Assembly: GCA_007827375.1 (NCBI GenBank)
Contig: VISH01000002.1
Location: 558,001 to 622,000 of the forward strand
Direction: 5' to 3'
From: Alteromonadaceae bacterium 2753L.S.0a.02
Lineage (GTDB): Bacteria > Pseudomonadota > Gammaproteobacteria > Pseudomonadales > Cellvibrionaceae
DNA: 64,000 bases
How positions within the stretch are numbered: position 1 is the first letter of the stretch; each line of letters starts with the position of its first letter. Shown here piece by piece: positions 25,481 through 33,326 of the stretch. Both the position numbers and the translations under genes were made by a program. The notes beneath the pieces were generated by a model. The model was not told the DNA's origin, did no database searches, and worked only from the letters and a program-made list of their open reading frames with translations.

Positions 25481-27508
25481 ATGATCAAGCCTTATAACTC
25501 TCCGTTTCACGCTGACGAAATTGCAGTGCAGCGGCGTGCAGGTGTGGCAGATAGCGTTGCACGTTACAGCGAAGGTTTTATTCGCTCGGCCATGCCAGAG
25601 CAACACCGCGACTTCTTTACCAGTCAAACCATGGTCATTGCCGGGCTTTGCGATCAGTCGGGCACGCCCTGGGCGATGCCCCTGTTTGGGAAGCCGGGGT
25701 TTATACGCTCCCCCAATGCGGAAAAACTCGATATCGGTATAACACCAGAGCTCTGTTCACTTTTGAATCTTGAATTTAAAACCCATGCAAAAATAGGCTT
25801 GTTGGGTATTGAATTGCAAACCCGCAGGCGTAATCGCGTGAACGGTGTAATTGCTGATATTAAACCCCATTATTTTTCAATCGCGGTAGAGCAGAGTTTT
25901 GGTAATTGTCCGCAGTATATTCAAAAAAGAAAGCTGCGTTGCCAAAGCCAGCGACAGCGCCGCGAATGTTTTGATGACTTGAACATTTCATCTCAACTTG
26001 AAGCGGCCAGCAAAGCACTGATCGCGAAGGCCGATACGTTTTTTATTGCATCCCGTACCGAAACCTTCGATAACGACCCTCGAACCGGTATTGATACTTC
26101 GCACCGTGGTGGCAAACCGGGCTTCGTTAAAATAGATGGAAATACCTTGAAGTTTCCCGACTTCAGTGGAAACCGTTTTTTTAACACGCTGGGTAATATT
26201 GTGTCGGATGGGCGGGTAGGATTATTTTTTCCCGATTTTTCAAGCGGCGCTACAGTATTTCTTAGCGGCACAGCCCGCATCATCTGGGAGGATGAAGCCC
26301 TGGCGCAAATCGCGGGTGCTGAGCGAATTATTGCCGTGGATGTTAGCCGGAGTGTTTACATCGAGCACTTTTTGAAAATGACCGGTGAACTTGAGGAATA
26401 CTCCCCCGTATTGAAAAATACCGGAACCTGGCACAAACGCGCGGCCACCTTGCAAACAGAAGACCCCTACCACGCGTTTAAAATTACCGCAAAAATAGCG
26501 GAAAGTCGTGATATTACGTCTTTCTATTTGAGACCGCTCGACGCGTCTTTGGCAATGTCGTATGACGCGGGGCGATATCTCCCCCTTAGGCTCATTGACC
26601 CCAAAACAGCATCGCCCATTTTTCGCAACTATACGATTTCTCAGGCGCCGCGGGGCGGCGTGTATCGGATTTCTGTAAAACGTGAGGCGCAGGGCCTGGC
26701 GTCGCGCTTGTTGCATGACCACTACACTGAGGGTGATACCCTCAGTGTTGGCGTACCGGCGGGCAATTTCACCCTGGCCAATAATAATCGCGCCGTGGTT
26801 TTCATGTCGGGCGGCGTTGGTATTACACCGATGTTCGCGATGCTCGAACACATTATTGAAAACAATAAACGTACCACGGCACCGCGCAAGGTTTGGTTTT
26901 TTCACGGCACACAAAACCGTGCCACGCACGCCTTTGCTGAACAAGTGAAATTATTGGCTCAACAAAAGCCCTGGTTGCAGTCGCATACAGTGTATTCCAG
27001 GCCCAGTGCTTCCGATAAAGCGGGTGTCGATTTTGATAGTGAGGGGCATATCGATATTAATTTGTTAAAGCGCATTTTGCCTGTTGATGATTATGATTTT
27101 TATCTCTGCGGTTCCGAATCGTTTATGGGTTCGATATACAGCGGCCTGAAATCCAGTGGAGTGAAGCCGGGCAACATCTTTTACGAGTTTTTCGGCGAGG
27201 GCAGCCTCGAAAGCACGGCCGTTATGCTTGATAAGGTGGCTGATCGGGCTGAGCTTGTATTTTCAAAGAGTGGAATTACCGCAAGCTGGTTCCCGGAACA
27301 CGGCAGCTTACTCAGCTTCGCTGAAACGCTGGGCTTAAAACCCGCCTATAGATGCCGAACGGGTAACTGCGGTGCATGCCGTTGCGGTATCAGCTCCGGT
27401 GAGGTGGTTTACGGGAACAAAACGGGATTCACTCCAGACAGCGGACACGTGCTGCTCTGCTGCGCACGCCCGGCGAAAGGGTCGGGTAAACTTATTATCA
27501 ATCTTTGA
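25481..27508 (+). CDS. PPOX-like / ferredoxin reductase / 2Fe-2S ferredoxin fusion protein
   Basis: A 675-residue three-part oxidoreductase. The N-terminal about 300 residues resemble pyridoxamine-5'-phosphate-oxidase-like FMN proteins (MPEQHRDFFTSQTMVIAGL, GLFFPDFSSGATVFLSG). The middle part (about 330-560) is a flavodoxin-reductase-like FAD/NAD(P)H module (FRNYTISQAP, VVFMSGGVGITPMFAML, DDYDFYLCGSESFM). The C-terminus is a plant-type 2Fe-2S ferredoxin with the cysteines in YRCRTGNCGACRCG and LLCCARP. It should pass electrons from NAD(P)H to an unknown acceptor, possibly in detoxification with the adjacent GST. Confidence 0.9.
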   Translation: MIKPYNSPFHADEIAVQRRAGVADSVARYSEGFIRSAMPEQHRDFFTSQTMVIAGLCDQSGTPWAMPLFGKPGFIRSPNAEKLDIGITPELCSLLNLEFKTHAKIGLLGIELQTRRRNRVNGVIADIKPHYFSIAVEQSFGNCPQYIQKRKLRCQSQRQRRECFDDLNISSQLEAASKALIAKADTFFIASRTETFDNDPRTGIDTSHRGGKPGFVKIDGNTLKFPDFSGNRFFNTLGNIVSDGRVGLFFPDFSSGATVFLSGTARIIWEDEALAQIAGAERIIAVDVSRSVYIEHFLKMTGELEEYSPVLKNTGTWHKRAATLQTEDPYHAFKITAKIAESRDITSFYLRPLDASLAMSYDAGRYLPLRLIDPKTASPIFRNYTISQAPRGGVYRISVKREAQGLASRLLHDHYTEGDTLSVGVPAGNFTLANNNRAVVFMSGGVGITPMFAMLEHIIENNKRTTAPRKVWFFHGTQNRATHAFAEQVKLLAQQKPWLQSHTVYSRPSASDKAGVDFDSEGHIDINLLKRILPVDDYDFYLCGSESFMGSIYSGLKSSGVKPGNIFYEFFGEGSLESTAVMLDKVADRAELVFSKSGITASWFPEHGSLLSFAETLGLKPAYRCRTGNCGACRCGISSGEVVYGNKTGFTPDSGHVLLCCARPAKGSGKLIINL

Positions 27509-27539
27509 GACTACGGAACCCGCTAAGCTGGCCTTTTAG

Positions 27540-27716
27540 GCGTGGCTGTATTTAGCGTAGCTGTATTTAAAGTATCTCTATTTAACGTAACTATTTTTAA
27601 CGCAGCTATTTTAACGTTGCTATTTTTAACGCAGCAATGTCTACCGTGATTATACTTAATGTAACTTTATTTTACGTAGCTTTATTTTACGTAACTGTGT
27701 TTAATGTAAATGTGTA
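27540..27716. repeat. Degenerate tandem repeat, 15-bp period
   Basis: About twelve imperfect units with consensus near CGTAACTATTTTTAA follow one another after the oxidoreductase stop. Variants include CGTAGCTGTATTTAA, CGCAGCTATTTTAA and CGTAACTGTGTTTAA. The tract fills most of the 234-bp gap between two convergent genes. It is not coding in any frame I can follow because TAA recurs. Confidence 0.8.
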
Positions 27717-27742
27717 GCGCAATAATTTACACCTGCAAGCGC

Positions 27743-28960
27743 TTAAGCTGTAATCGCCGTTTTCAACAGGGAGCTTAGCGATTTGGGTAGAACCCGGCAA
27801 AGTGTAACCGAGGTGCAGTTTTGAAAGTCGCTAAATTTTTGCAGCGCTTTGGAAAAATCAGCAATAAATGCCTCGTAGTCGGCATCGCTATTTTCCATAT
27901 AAAGCGCTTTAATTTCCAAAGTTTTCGTTTCTCGATGGGCTTTGCAATCCATGCGCCCCACAAAGCAGTCGCCATATAATATCGGCAAACTAAAATAACC
28001 GAATTTGCGCTTTGGCTCTGGCAGGTAACATTCCAGTTGGTAGTCAAAATCAAACAAGGTTTTAAGCCTTTGCCGTTGAATAACGCTGTTATCGAAAGGG
28101 GAAACAATCGTCACGCGCGGGCCTTTGCGGGGCAGCTTTTGTTCCAGCTCACCGTTTTGACACATCCATTGAGAACCATCGGGCAATTGCAGGCAGTCCA
28201 GATCACCCGAAGCGACGCGTTCTGCAATAAGGGCTTTGATGGCTGCGCGCAAGGCCGGGTTTTTGGGTTGGTGGTAGCATGCCCCCTTAAGCGACACGAC
28301 GCCCTGGCAACGAAGTTGTTGCGCGAGCACATGCTCGGCATACTCTTCAACACTGGGCATTTTGGTGTTCACATAATTAGGCAAAACCCGTTCAGTTAAA
28401 TCATAGGTTTTTTGAAAACCTTCGCGGTCGCACACCATTAAATCACCTTCCATATACAACTGCTCCAAAGCCTTTTTGGCGGGCTTCCACTCCCACCAGC
28501 CTTCGCCTTTGCGCTGCTCGCCTTCCAAATCTCGCGAGCGCAAGGGTCCCTCGGCCCGAATGCGCGCGAGAATCTCCCCCATCAGTTTTCGATCCGGGTT
28601 TTTATTCCAGTGGGTTTGGCCGTTTTTCAGGGCGTGTTTGTATGGCAGGGAAAAACGAAAATCCGCAATCGGTAAAAATGCCGCCGCATGAGACCAGTAT
28701 TCAAAAATATCGCCCCGGCGTAATAACTGGTTCGCCATAGTCGGCTTAAAGCCTGGTACGCGCGAATACAAAACATGGTGGTGCGCGCGCTCGATAACGG
28801 AAATGGTATCCAGCTGAACATAAGCCAAATGCTCAATAGCCCTGGCCGCGCCCTTTATGCCAGAGCCAAAGGTGTTGGCTTTTAGCAAACCCTGGGCATG
28901 GAGAGTGATGCGTCGCAGGCGGTTGAGATCTTTGGGTGTGAGGATTATTGGTTTTGTCAT
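27743..28960 (-). CDS. Winged-helix DNA glycosylase of the YcaQ/AlkX type
   Basis: A 405-residue HTH_42-family protein. The segment AIEHLAYVQLDTISVIERAHHHVL includes the Q-x-D motif (QLD at about 49-51) that is catalytic in YcaQ/AlkX enzymes, which unhook interstrand DNA crosslinks; the AlkZ branch has Q-x-Q instead. Further family blocks are YSRVPGFKP, FEYWSHAAAFLPI, and SPFDNSVIQRQRLKTLFDFDY with a C-terminal GRMDCKAHR. Gene stands alone, convergent with the oxidoreductase. Confidence 0.88.
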   Translation of the reverse strand: MTKPIILTPKDLNRLRRITLHAQGLLKANTFGSGIKGAARAIEHLAYVQLDTISVIERAHHHVLYSRVPGFKPTMANQLLRRGDIFEYWSHAAAFLPIADFRFSLPYKHALKNGQTHWNKNPDRKLMGEILARIRAEGPLRSRDLEGEQRKGEGWWEWKPAKKALEQLYMEGDLMVCDREGFQKTYDLTERVLPNYVNTKMPSVEEYAEHVLAQQLRCQGVVSLKGACYHQPKNPALRAAIKALIAERVASGDLDCLQLPDGSQWMCQNGELEQKLPRKGPRVTIVSPFDNSVIQRQRLKTLFDFDYQLECYLPEPKRKFGYFSLPILYGDCFVGRMDCKAHRETKTLEIKALYMENSDADYEAFIADFSKALQKFSDFQNCTSVTLCRVLPKSLSSLLKTAITA

Positions 28961-29026
28961 GGCCTTATGCTAACCCAGCGGGCCCTGGCTTCCCAAGCGG
29001 ATCACAGCAGAACCCGTCGAGATGTG

Positions 29027-29541
29027 CCTTAAAGCATCAAGTTTGGAGCTTTACGCAGCAGCGGCTTACCTCAAAGCTTCGGATTCGGAGTTAAAAGCAG
29101 GAGCGGGGTACCTTAAAGCTTCGAATTCGGAGCTAAAAGCTGGAACGGCTTAGCTCAAAGCTTCGAATTCGGAGCTAAAAGCTGGAACGGGGTACCTCAA
29201 AGCTTCGAGTTCGGAGCCAGAAGCAGGAACGGCTTAGCTCAAAGCTTCGAATTCGGAGCTAAAAGCTGGAACGGGGTACCTCAAAGCTTCGAGTTCGGAG
29301 CTAAAAGCAGGAGCCGGGGTACCTCAAAGCTTCGAATTCGGAGCTAAAAGCAGGAGCCGGGGTACCTTAAATCTTCGAATTCGGAGCTAAAAGCAGGAGC
29401 CGGGGTACCTTAAAGCTTCGAATTCGGAGCTAAAAGCAGGAACGGCTTAACTTAAAGCTTCGAATTCGGAGCTAAAAGCTGGAGGGGTGTACCTCAAAGC
29501 TTCGAATTCGGAGCTAAAAGCTGGAGGGGGGGTACCTTGAA
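29027..29541. repeat. Tandem repeat array, 42/43-bp units
   Basis: Eleven well-kept units and one degenerate leading unit. Unit starts (CTTCGAATTCGGAGC) are at 29077, 29119, 29161, 29203, 29245, 29287, 29330, 29373, 29416, 29458 and 29500, giving a 42-bp step except for three 43-bp units with an added base in GAGCCGGGG. Two alternating linker types occur (GGCTTAGCTC and GGGTACCT). Each unit has an EcoRI-like GAATTC and HindIII-like AAGCTT. Stops and the 43-bp units break every frame, so it is not a protein repeat. Confidence 0.93.
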
Positions 29542-29699
29542 CTACCCTCGGTGCTGCAAAAAGCATCAACGTTGCTGCTTTTAGCATCAATCGCGCAGCT
29601 TTTAGCGGGCTCAGCCTTGCTGAAAGCGGCGTCGGGCTGGCTAAAACTCTCAGAGCTGGAGCCTTCAGCTGGCTGTTGGACAGTACGACCAAGCAATAG
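29542..29699. other. Repeat-derived flank of the 42-bp array
   Basis: Noncoding sequence in which short words of the array (GCTTTTAGC, AGCTGG) appear in inverted and scrambled order. It looks like a decayed or rearranged extension of the array; no gene is seen. Confidence 0.4.
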
Positions 29700-29746
29700 G
29701 GCTGTTTTAATGGTCGTTAAGTATCTTAAAGACCATTAAAACAGCC
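29700..29746. repeat. 47-bp near-perfect palindrome
   Basis: A 16-bp perfect inverted repeat (GGCTGTTTTAATGGTC at 29700 and its complement ending at 29746) encloses a second inner one (TTAAG TAT CTTAA). The whole forms a hairpin or cruciform of about 21 bp. It lies between the tandem repeats and hipB; it could be a bidirectional terminator, a protein site or a mobile-element end. Confidence 0.85.
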
Positions 29747-29800
29747 AATTTTCTTGGCGTAACGCACTCTATTCGGCACATTGACTAACATGCTAGACAT

Positions 29801-29839
29801 TAGGTTTGTTAGTGACCGATAAAACAGTCAATAAACCTA
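29801..29839. promoter_or_regulatory. Probable HipB operator (imperfect inverted repeat)
   Basis: TAGGTTTGTTAGTGAC and, on the other side, its imperfect complement GTCAATAAACCTA lie about 50 bp before the hipB start. HipB-type regulators repress their own operon through paired inverted repeats, so this is the likely operator. Confidence 0.45.
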
Positions 29840-29889
29840 TCGTGAAAAAGATCTGAGGCTATTCAAAATACAAACGTGATGCCATCACT

Positions 29890-30108
29890 TTGCTGAGTGA
29901 GCGTATCAAACTGGAGCGTAAACGCCGTAAATGGAGTGAGTCTAATCTGGCCGAGCGGGCGGGTGTTTCCAGGGCGACCTTGCAGAAAATAGAAGCGGGG
30001 GAAATGACTTACGCGATCGGTCTTGTTTTTGAAGTGGCTGCCCTGGTGGGGGTGACCTTATTTGAAAGCGACAAGCAGCCGCTGGCAAAGCACATCCAAA
30101 ACTCCTAA
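29890..30108 (+). CDS. hipB: HipB-like helix-turn-helix antitoxin
   Basis: A 72-residue XRE-type regulator with the HTH in WSESNLAERAGVSRATLQKIEAG (shown by key words SNLAERAG, ATLQKIE). It is typical of HipB, the DNA-binding antitoxin of HipBA modules. The only start I can see in frame is TTG. It is followed by a truncated hipA. Confidence 0.8.
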   Translation: MLSERIKLERKRRKWSESNLAERAGVSRATLQKIEAGEMTYAIGLVFEVAALVGVTLFESDKQPLAKHIQNS

Positions 30109-30153
30109 GACACGCTCGCCCTGCTGCCACAGCGAAGACAAAAGAGGTGGACG

Positions 30154-30357
30154 ATGCCTTCTAAATTCGCGAACGCGCCTAAAGAAGCTTATGTGTGGAT
30201 ATGGCTGTCCGGGGAAACCAACCCAGTGGTGGCCGGAAATCTGGAGGCTCACGGCGATGAAATCCAGTTCAATTACGGTAAGAGTTATCTTGAACGGGTG
30301 AATGATGAGAAACAAGCGATCTCGATTTACGCACCAGAGCTGCTCCTTGAGAACTAA
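30154..30357 (+). pseudogene. Truncated hipA (N-terminal fragment)
   Basis: A 67-residue frame with YVWIWLSGETNPVVAGNLE, FNYGKSYLER and YAPELLLEN, closely following the N-terminal subdomain of HipA kinases of the YVWIWLPGET type, but stopping exactly where the rest of the kinase (about 350 residues) should begin. It has a good ribosome-binding site (GAGGTGG). Most likely a remnant after deletion. An orphan HipS-like small protein, as in HipBST modules, is possible, but no HipT kinase follows. Confidence 0.72.
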
Positions 30358-30569
30358 CCAAGCTGTAGGAAATTTGGTTTAATGGTAAAAATATTTATCT
30401 CCCATCTACTTTTCTTGGAAGTCATTAAGCCATTCCCATTTGTCCTCGGTTTTATCTGTATTCAAGCTATTCTTTCAATTTTAAAGTGAAATAGCTTACT
30501 AGCTCCATAATCATCGCTATCTTGGGGAACATAACTTTACGCCCCTTTATACTTATATCCCCATATCGC
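30358..30569. other. Noncoding gap at left edge of cassette array
   Basis: About 210 bp of AT-rich sequence after the hipA remnant. No gene is seen. The boundary between ordinary chromosome and cassette array falls in or just after this stretch. Confidence 0.4.
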
Positions 30570-30589
30570 CATAACTTTTCGATGTTATG
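30570..30589. repeat. Collapsed attC-like remnant at array end
   Basis: CATAAC TTTTCGAT GTTATG: the two outer core boxes of an attC facing each other over an 8-bp loop, with the central stem missing. It sits where the attC of the last cassette gene should be. Confidence 0.45.
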
Positions 30590-30940
30590 TTACCGCTCGG
30601 ATTCTAACAATTTCTCCGAATTTAAAAACAACCACTTTTGTGCGTAACCTTCTCGTAAATAAGCGGAATGCACTATCTCCCCAGACACATACAAACCAAG
30701 CTCCATGTCTTCATGCACGTACACAGATAAAGTACCTTCTTTACCAACTGTTAAAAACTTCTTGGGCTTCACCAACGGTAAGTTGAACACACCATACCCC
30801 TCGACCAACTTACCGTCCTCTACTAGTTTAAATAATTCACTAGCATCATATTGCGATGACGTATACGTTCCAAGAAAATGCGCGGATACTAAAAGCACGA
30901 CCACCAAGCTGAGAAGGCCAATAATTATATTTTTAACCAC
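30590..30940 (-). CDS. Cassette protein, single membrane anchor, unknown
   Basis: A 116-residue unrecognised protein: one N-terminal membrane segment (IIIGLLSLVVVLLVSAHFLG) and a short soluble domain (VYVHEDMELGLYVSGEIVHS). It is the last gene of the array in transcription direction. No function can be assigned. Confidence 0.7.
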   Translation of the reverse strand: MVKNIIIGLLSLVVVLLVSAHFLGTYTSSQYDASELFKLVEDGKLVEGYGVFNLPLVKPKKFLTVGKEGTLSVYVHEDMELGLYVSGEIVHSAYLREGYAQKWLFLNSEKLLESER

Positions 30941-30961
30941 TTACCATATTCCTTGTGAACA

Positions 30962-31074
30962 CATAACGCCGCGCAGCAGGGGCCGCAGTGTAGGCCTTTG
31001 AATTTTGTGCAAGCATAGCGTAAGCACAAAATTCAAAGGCTGGAACGGAGGTCCGCTGGCTGGGTTGGTTATGA
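30962..31074 (-). repeat. attC 1
   Basis: Core boxes TAAC at 30964 and GTTATG at 31068; 113 bp; long central stem (CTTTGAATTTTGTGC and its complement). Class A of this array, with arms GCAGCAGGGGCCGC and GGAGGTCCGCTGGC. Confidence 0.9.
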
Positions 31075-31494
31075 GTTTTCACGATTGTACTTTTCAATAC
31101 GTTTCTTTAGCTCACTATCGCCTTGCTTCCACTCTTCATAATATACATAGTTGTTTAGATCGAATTTAGTCGTTTGATTAAGAAATATTATTCTCTTACC
31201 CTCTTCGTCAATAGAAAAACAGAAATTAGGTTTTTTAAATATTTGATACTTAGAAACGTAATCTCTTATACTTGATTTCAATTCTTTCTCAATATCTTTG
31301 CGTTCACTTCGATGCAGGATATGGCCATTGTTAAGATAAGATGTATAGTCGCTTTTATTGCTCTTTAAGGATGAATAGGCTTTCTCAAGCGCTCGTTCAA
31401 TTTCTAATTCATATTCCCACTTTTTCTTAAGATCGCGAGAATAGCCGTACAACAATAAGCAGATAAATGCTACAAAGAAAAACGCTCCAATCAT
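31069..31494 (-). CDS. Cassette protein, N-terminal membrane anchor, unknown
   Basis: A 141-residue protein with a membrane segment at residues 2-18 and a highly charged soluble part (KKKWEYELEIERALEKAYSS, a likely coiled coil). Its stop lies inside attC 1. Not recognised. Confidence 0.7.
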   Translation of the reverse strand: MIGAFFFVAFICLLLYGYSRDLKKKWEYELEIERALEKAYSSLKSNKSDYTSYLNNGHILHRSERKDIEKELKSSIRDYVSKYQIFKKPNFCFSIDEEGKRIIFLNQTTKFDLNNYVYYEEWKQGDSELKKRIEKYNRENS

Positions 31495-31511
31495 GTTGCT
31501 CTCTGTTTACT

Positions 31512-31624
31512 CATAACGCTGAAGTAACTTGCACGGGCTGTGGAGTGGCTTTTTGGGGTAAAGTGGCGCAGCCACACCAAAAAGGCGCGTAGCAGGCTGT
31601 GTCAAGTTGACCGACTGGTTATAA
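31512..31624 (-). repeat. attC 2
   Basis: TAAC at 31514, GTTATA at 31618; class B with arms ACTTGCACGGGCTGTGGAG and CAGGCTGTGTCAAGTTGA and a stem GGCTTTTTGGGG. Nearly identical to attC 3, 5 and 25. Confidence 0.9.
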
Positions 31625-31940
31625 AGCGACACCACCTAACTCCCTGCGCGACAGCGCACCGAACGGAGCCGCCTAATTTAAATTCTACTCCGCACTTTGG
31701 GAACCCATGAAGAACGAAGCCACAATACTTTCCAAAAGTTTCTTGGCACTTTTATGGATTACGAATTTCTAGCAATGGTGGCACATACCTGAGATAAACT
31801 AAATAGTGAGTACCACTGAGCTTGCCAGGCGCTAGCGCCAAAAAAACCTACAAACTTCGCGAACCGATAAACCCAAAAGGCTCGCTAAAACTTATATCTA
31901 CAATTTCGCGCTACACTCGATTAAAACCAACTCGACGCGG
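31625..31940 (-). other. ORF-less cassette, family N copy 1
   Basis: A 316-bp cassette body with no intact gene. It is almost identical to the bodies at 32897 and 46271. On the minus strand it keeps the block GTGCCAAGAAAC and a broken frame related to the intact 76-codon frame of the next cassette (LSQ, CxxC-like, HKSAKK), interrupted by stops and a shift. Decayed gene or noncoding RNA element. Confidence 0.7.
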
Positions 31941-32051
31941 TATAACGCTGAGGTAACTTGCACGGCCGTGGAGTGGCTTTTTGGGGTAAAGTGGCGCAGC
32001 CACCCCAAAAAGGCGCGTAGCAGGCTGTGTCAAGTTGACCGACTGGTTATA
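31941..32051 (-). repeat. attC 3
   Basis: TAAC at 31943, GTTAT at 32046; class B, like attC 2, 5 and 25. Confidence 0.9.
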
Positions 32052-32260
32052 AAGCAGCACGACCCAAACCCCATTAAAATTCCAAACCAAACAAAGCTAC
32101 CAAACTTAAATTCGGCAATGTTCTTTAAGAGCGGACTCTGAACAACGCCGAAATACTTTCCAAAAGGTTTCTTGGCACTTTTATTTATGACGACACCCAA
32201 GCAACGGTGGCACATACCCTGCGATGAACTCAATATTGAGTGCCACCACCTTTTCGACAC
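32030..32260 (-). CDS. Family N cassette protein, possibly intact copy
   Basis: A 76-residue frame: SKRWWHSILSSSQGMCHRC, INKSAKKPFGKYFGVV, then a hydrophobic end FGSFVWFGILMGFGSCCF, with the stop inside attC 3. Four other cassettes carry relatives broken by stops, all keeping the KSAKKP block, so this may be the surviving coding version. The start is uncertain (GTG at 32260). Alternatively the conservation is of DNA or RNA rather than protein. Confidence 0.4.
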   Translation of the reverse strand: MSKRWWHSILSSSQGMCHRCLGVVINKSAKKPFGKYFGVVQSPLLKNIAEFKFGSFVWFGILMGFGSCCFITSRST

Positions 32261-32371
32261 GCCAAAGCCAAATAAACCTCCACTCTAAGCGAGCCGATAT
32301 ACCCAAAATACTCGTTAAAATCTGTTTCCACATCTCACGCTACACTTGATAAAAAAACCTACTCGACGCGG

Positions 32372-32456
32372 TATAACGCCGTGCACAACGGCCGGAGCTG
32401 CGTAGCAGCGGAGGTCCAGCGCAACTTGTTGCGCGAAGTTGGTGCACCTTGTTATC
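32372..32456 (-). repeat. attC 4
   Basis: TAAC at 32374, GTTATC at 32451; short class C (85 bp) with arms CGGCCGGAGCTGCG and CAGCGGAGGTCC and a small extra hairpin CGCAACTTGTTGCG. Confidence 0.85.
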
Positions 32457-32461
32457 TTCTT

Positions 32462-32770
32462 CTATGTTTTTCTTGAATAAAACGGAACATACTCTATTCT
32501 AGGCCCAATTACTTTCGATTTTAGTCTTTCAAAACCTTTTTCAGTAACAGCACACCCTGAAATACGTACAACACTTATTTTTGGCATTAGTTTCAAAATT
32601 GACGCAGCTGCATCAATGTCACCATCAGTAAAACTTTCGGAGTTAAACCAGATAATCAGATTTCTTGAATATCCAAGCCAACTTTCGTTTGGCTTTACTC
32701 TTCTCTCTCCGGCAAACTCTGCGACGAATATGTCTCCGCCAATATTTTGTAAACGTTCTCTTATATCCAT
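32462..32770 (-). CDS. Cassette protein, unknown
   Basis: A 102-residue soluble protein (MDIRERLQNIGGDIFVAEF ... ISVVRISGCAVTEKGFERLKS). The ATG at 32770 is preferred since an upstream start would lie in the next attC. The end recalls a leucine-rich-repeat-like turn (LMPKISVVRISGC), but no family is recognised. Confidence 0.7.
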   Translation of the reverse strand: MDIRERLQNIGGDIFVAEFAGERRVKPNESWLGYSRNLIIWFNSESFTDGDIDAAASILKLMPKISVVRISGCAVTEKGFERLKSKVIGPRIEYVPFYSRKT

Positions 32771-32783
32771 AACTTTAGGTAAA

Positions 32784-32896
32784 GATAACGCTGAGGTAAC
32801 TTGCACGGCCTGTGGAGTGGCTTTTTGGGGTAAAGTGGCGCAGCCACCCCAAAAAGGCGCGTAGCAGGCTGTGTCAAGTTGACCGACTGGTTATAA
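32784..32896 (-). repeat. attC 5
   Basis: TAAC at 32786, GTTATA at 32890; class B, virtually the same as attC 2, 3 and 25. Confidence 0.9.
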
Positions 32897-33213
32897 AGCG
32901 ACACCACCTAACTCCCTGCGCGAAAGCGCACCGAACGGAGCCGCCTAATTTAAATTCTACTCCGCACTTTGGGAACCCATGAAGAACGAAGCCACAATAC
33001 ATTCCAAAGGTTTCTTGGCACTTTTATCGGTTACGAATTTCTAGCAATGGTGGCACATACCCTGAAATAAACTCAATAGTGTGTACCACTGACCTTGCTA
33101 GGCGCTCGAGCCAAAAAAACCTACAAACTTCGCGAACCGATAAACCCAAAAGGCTCGCTAAAACTTATATCTACAATTCCGCGCTACACACGATTAAAAC
33201 CTACTCGACGCGG
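32897..33213 (-). other. ORF-less cassette, family N copy 3
   Basis: Nearly identical to the body at 31625-31940, differing at a few scattered bases. No intact gene; same broken frame and conserved GTGCCAAGAAAC block. Confidence 0.72.
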
Positions 33214-33326
33214 TATAACGCTGCGCAGCAGGGGCCGCAGTGTAGGTCTTTGAATTTTGTGCTAGCATAGCATAAGCACAAAATTCAAAGGCCGGAACGG
33301 AGGTCCGCTGGCTGGCTTGGTTATGC
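33214..33326 (-). repeat. attC 6
   Basis: TAAC at 33216, GTTATG at 33320; class A, stem CTTTGAATTTTGTGC as in attC 1. Confidence 0.9.

Noticed and set aside
29027..29541. CRISPR array
   Set aside because: Units are contiguous 42/43-bp repeats with no variable spacers, and no cas genes are nearby.
29447..29692. Protein with 14-residue repeats (PPAFSSEFEAL) on the minus strand
   Set aside because: The 42-bp unit is a multiple of three, but stops (AGCTAA-type) and three 43-bp units break the frame; no ribosome-binding site or start fits.
30154..30357. Intact HipBST toxin-antitoxin module
   Set aside because: HipB and a HipS-like piece are present but no HipT kinase follows; truncation of hipA is simpler.
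31512..33218. Insertion sequences as the cause of the repeated ~430-bp segments
   Set aside because: The repeated segments begin and end at attC cores and have no transposase, terminal inverted repeats or target duplications; cassette duplication explains them better.
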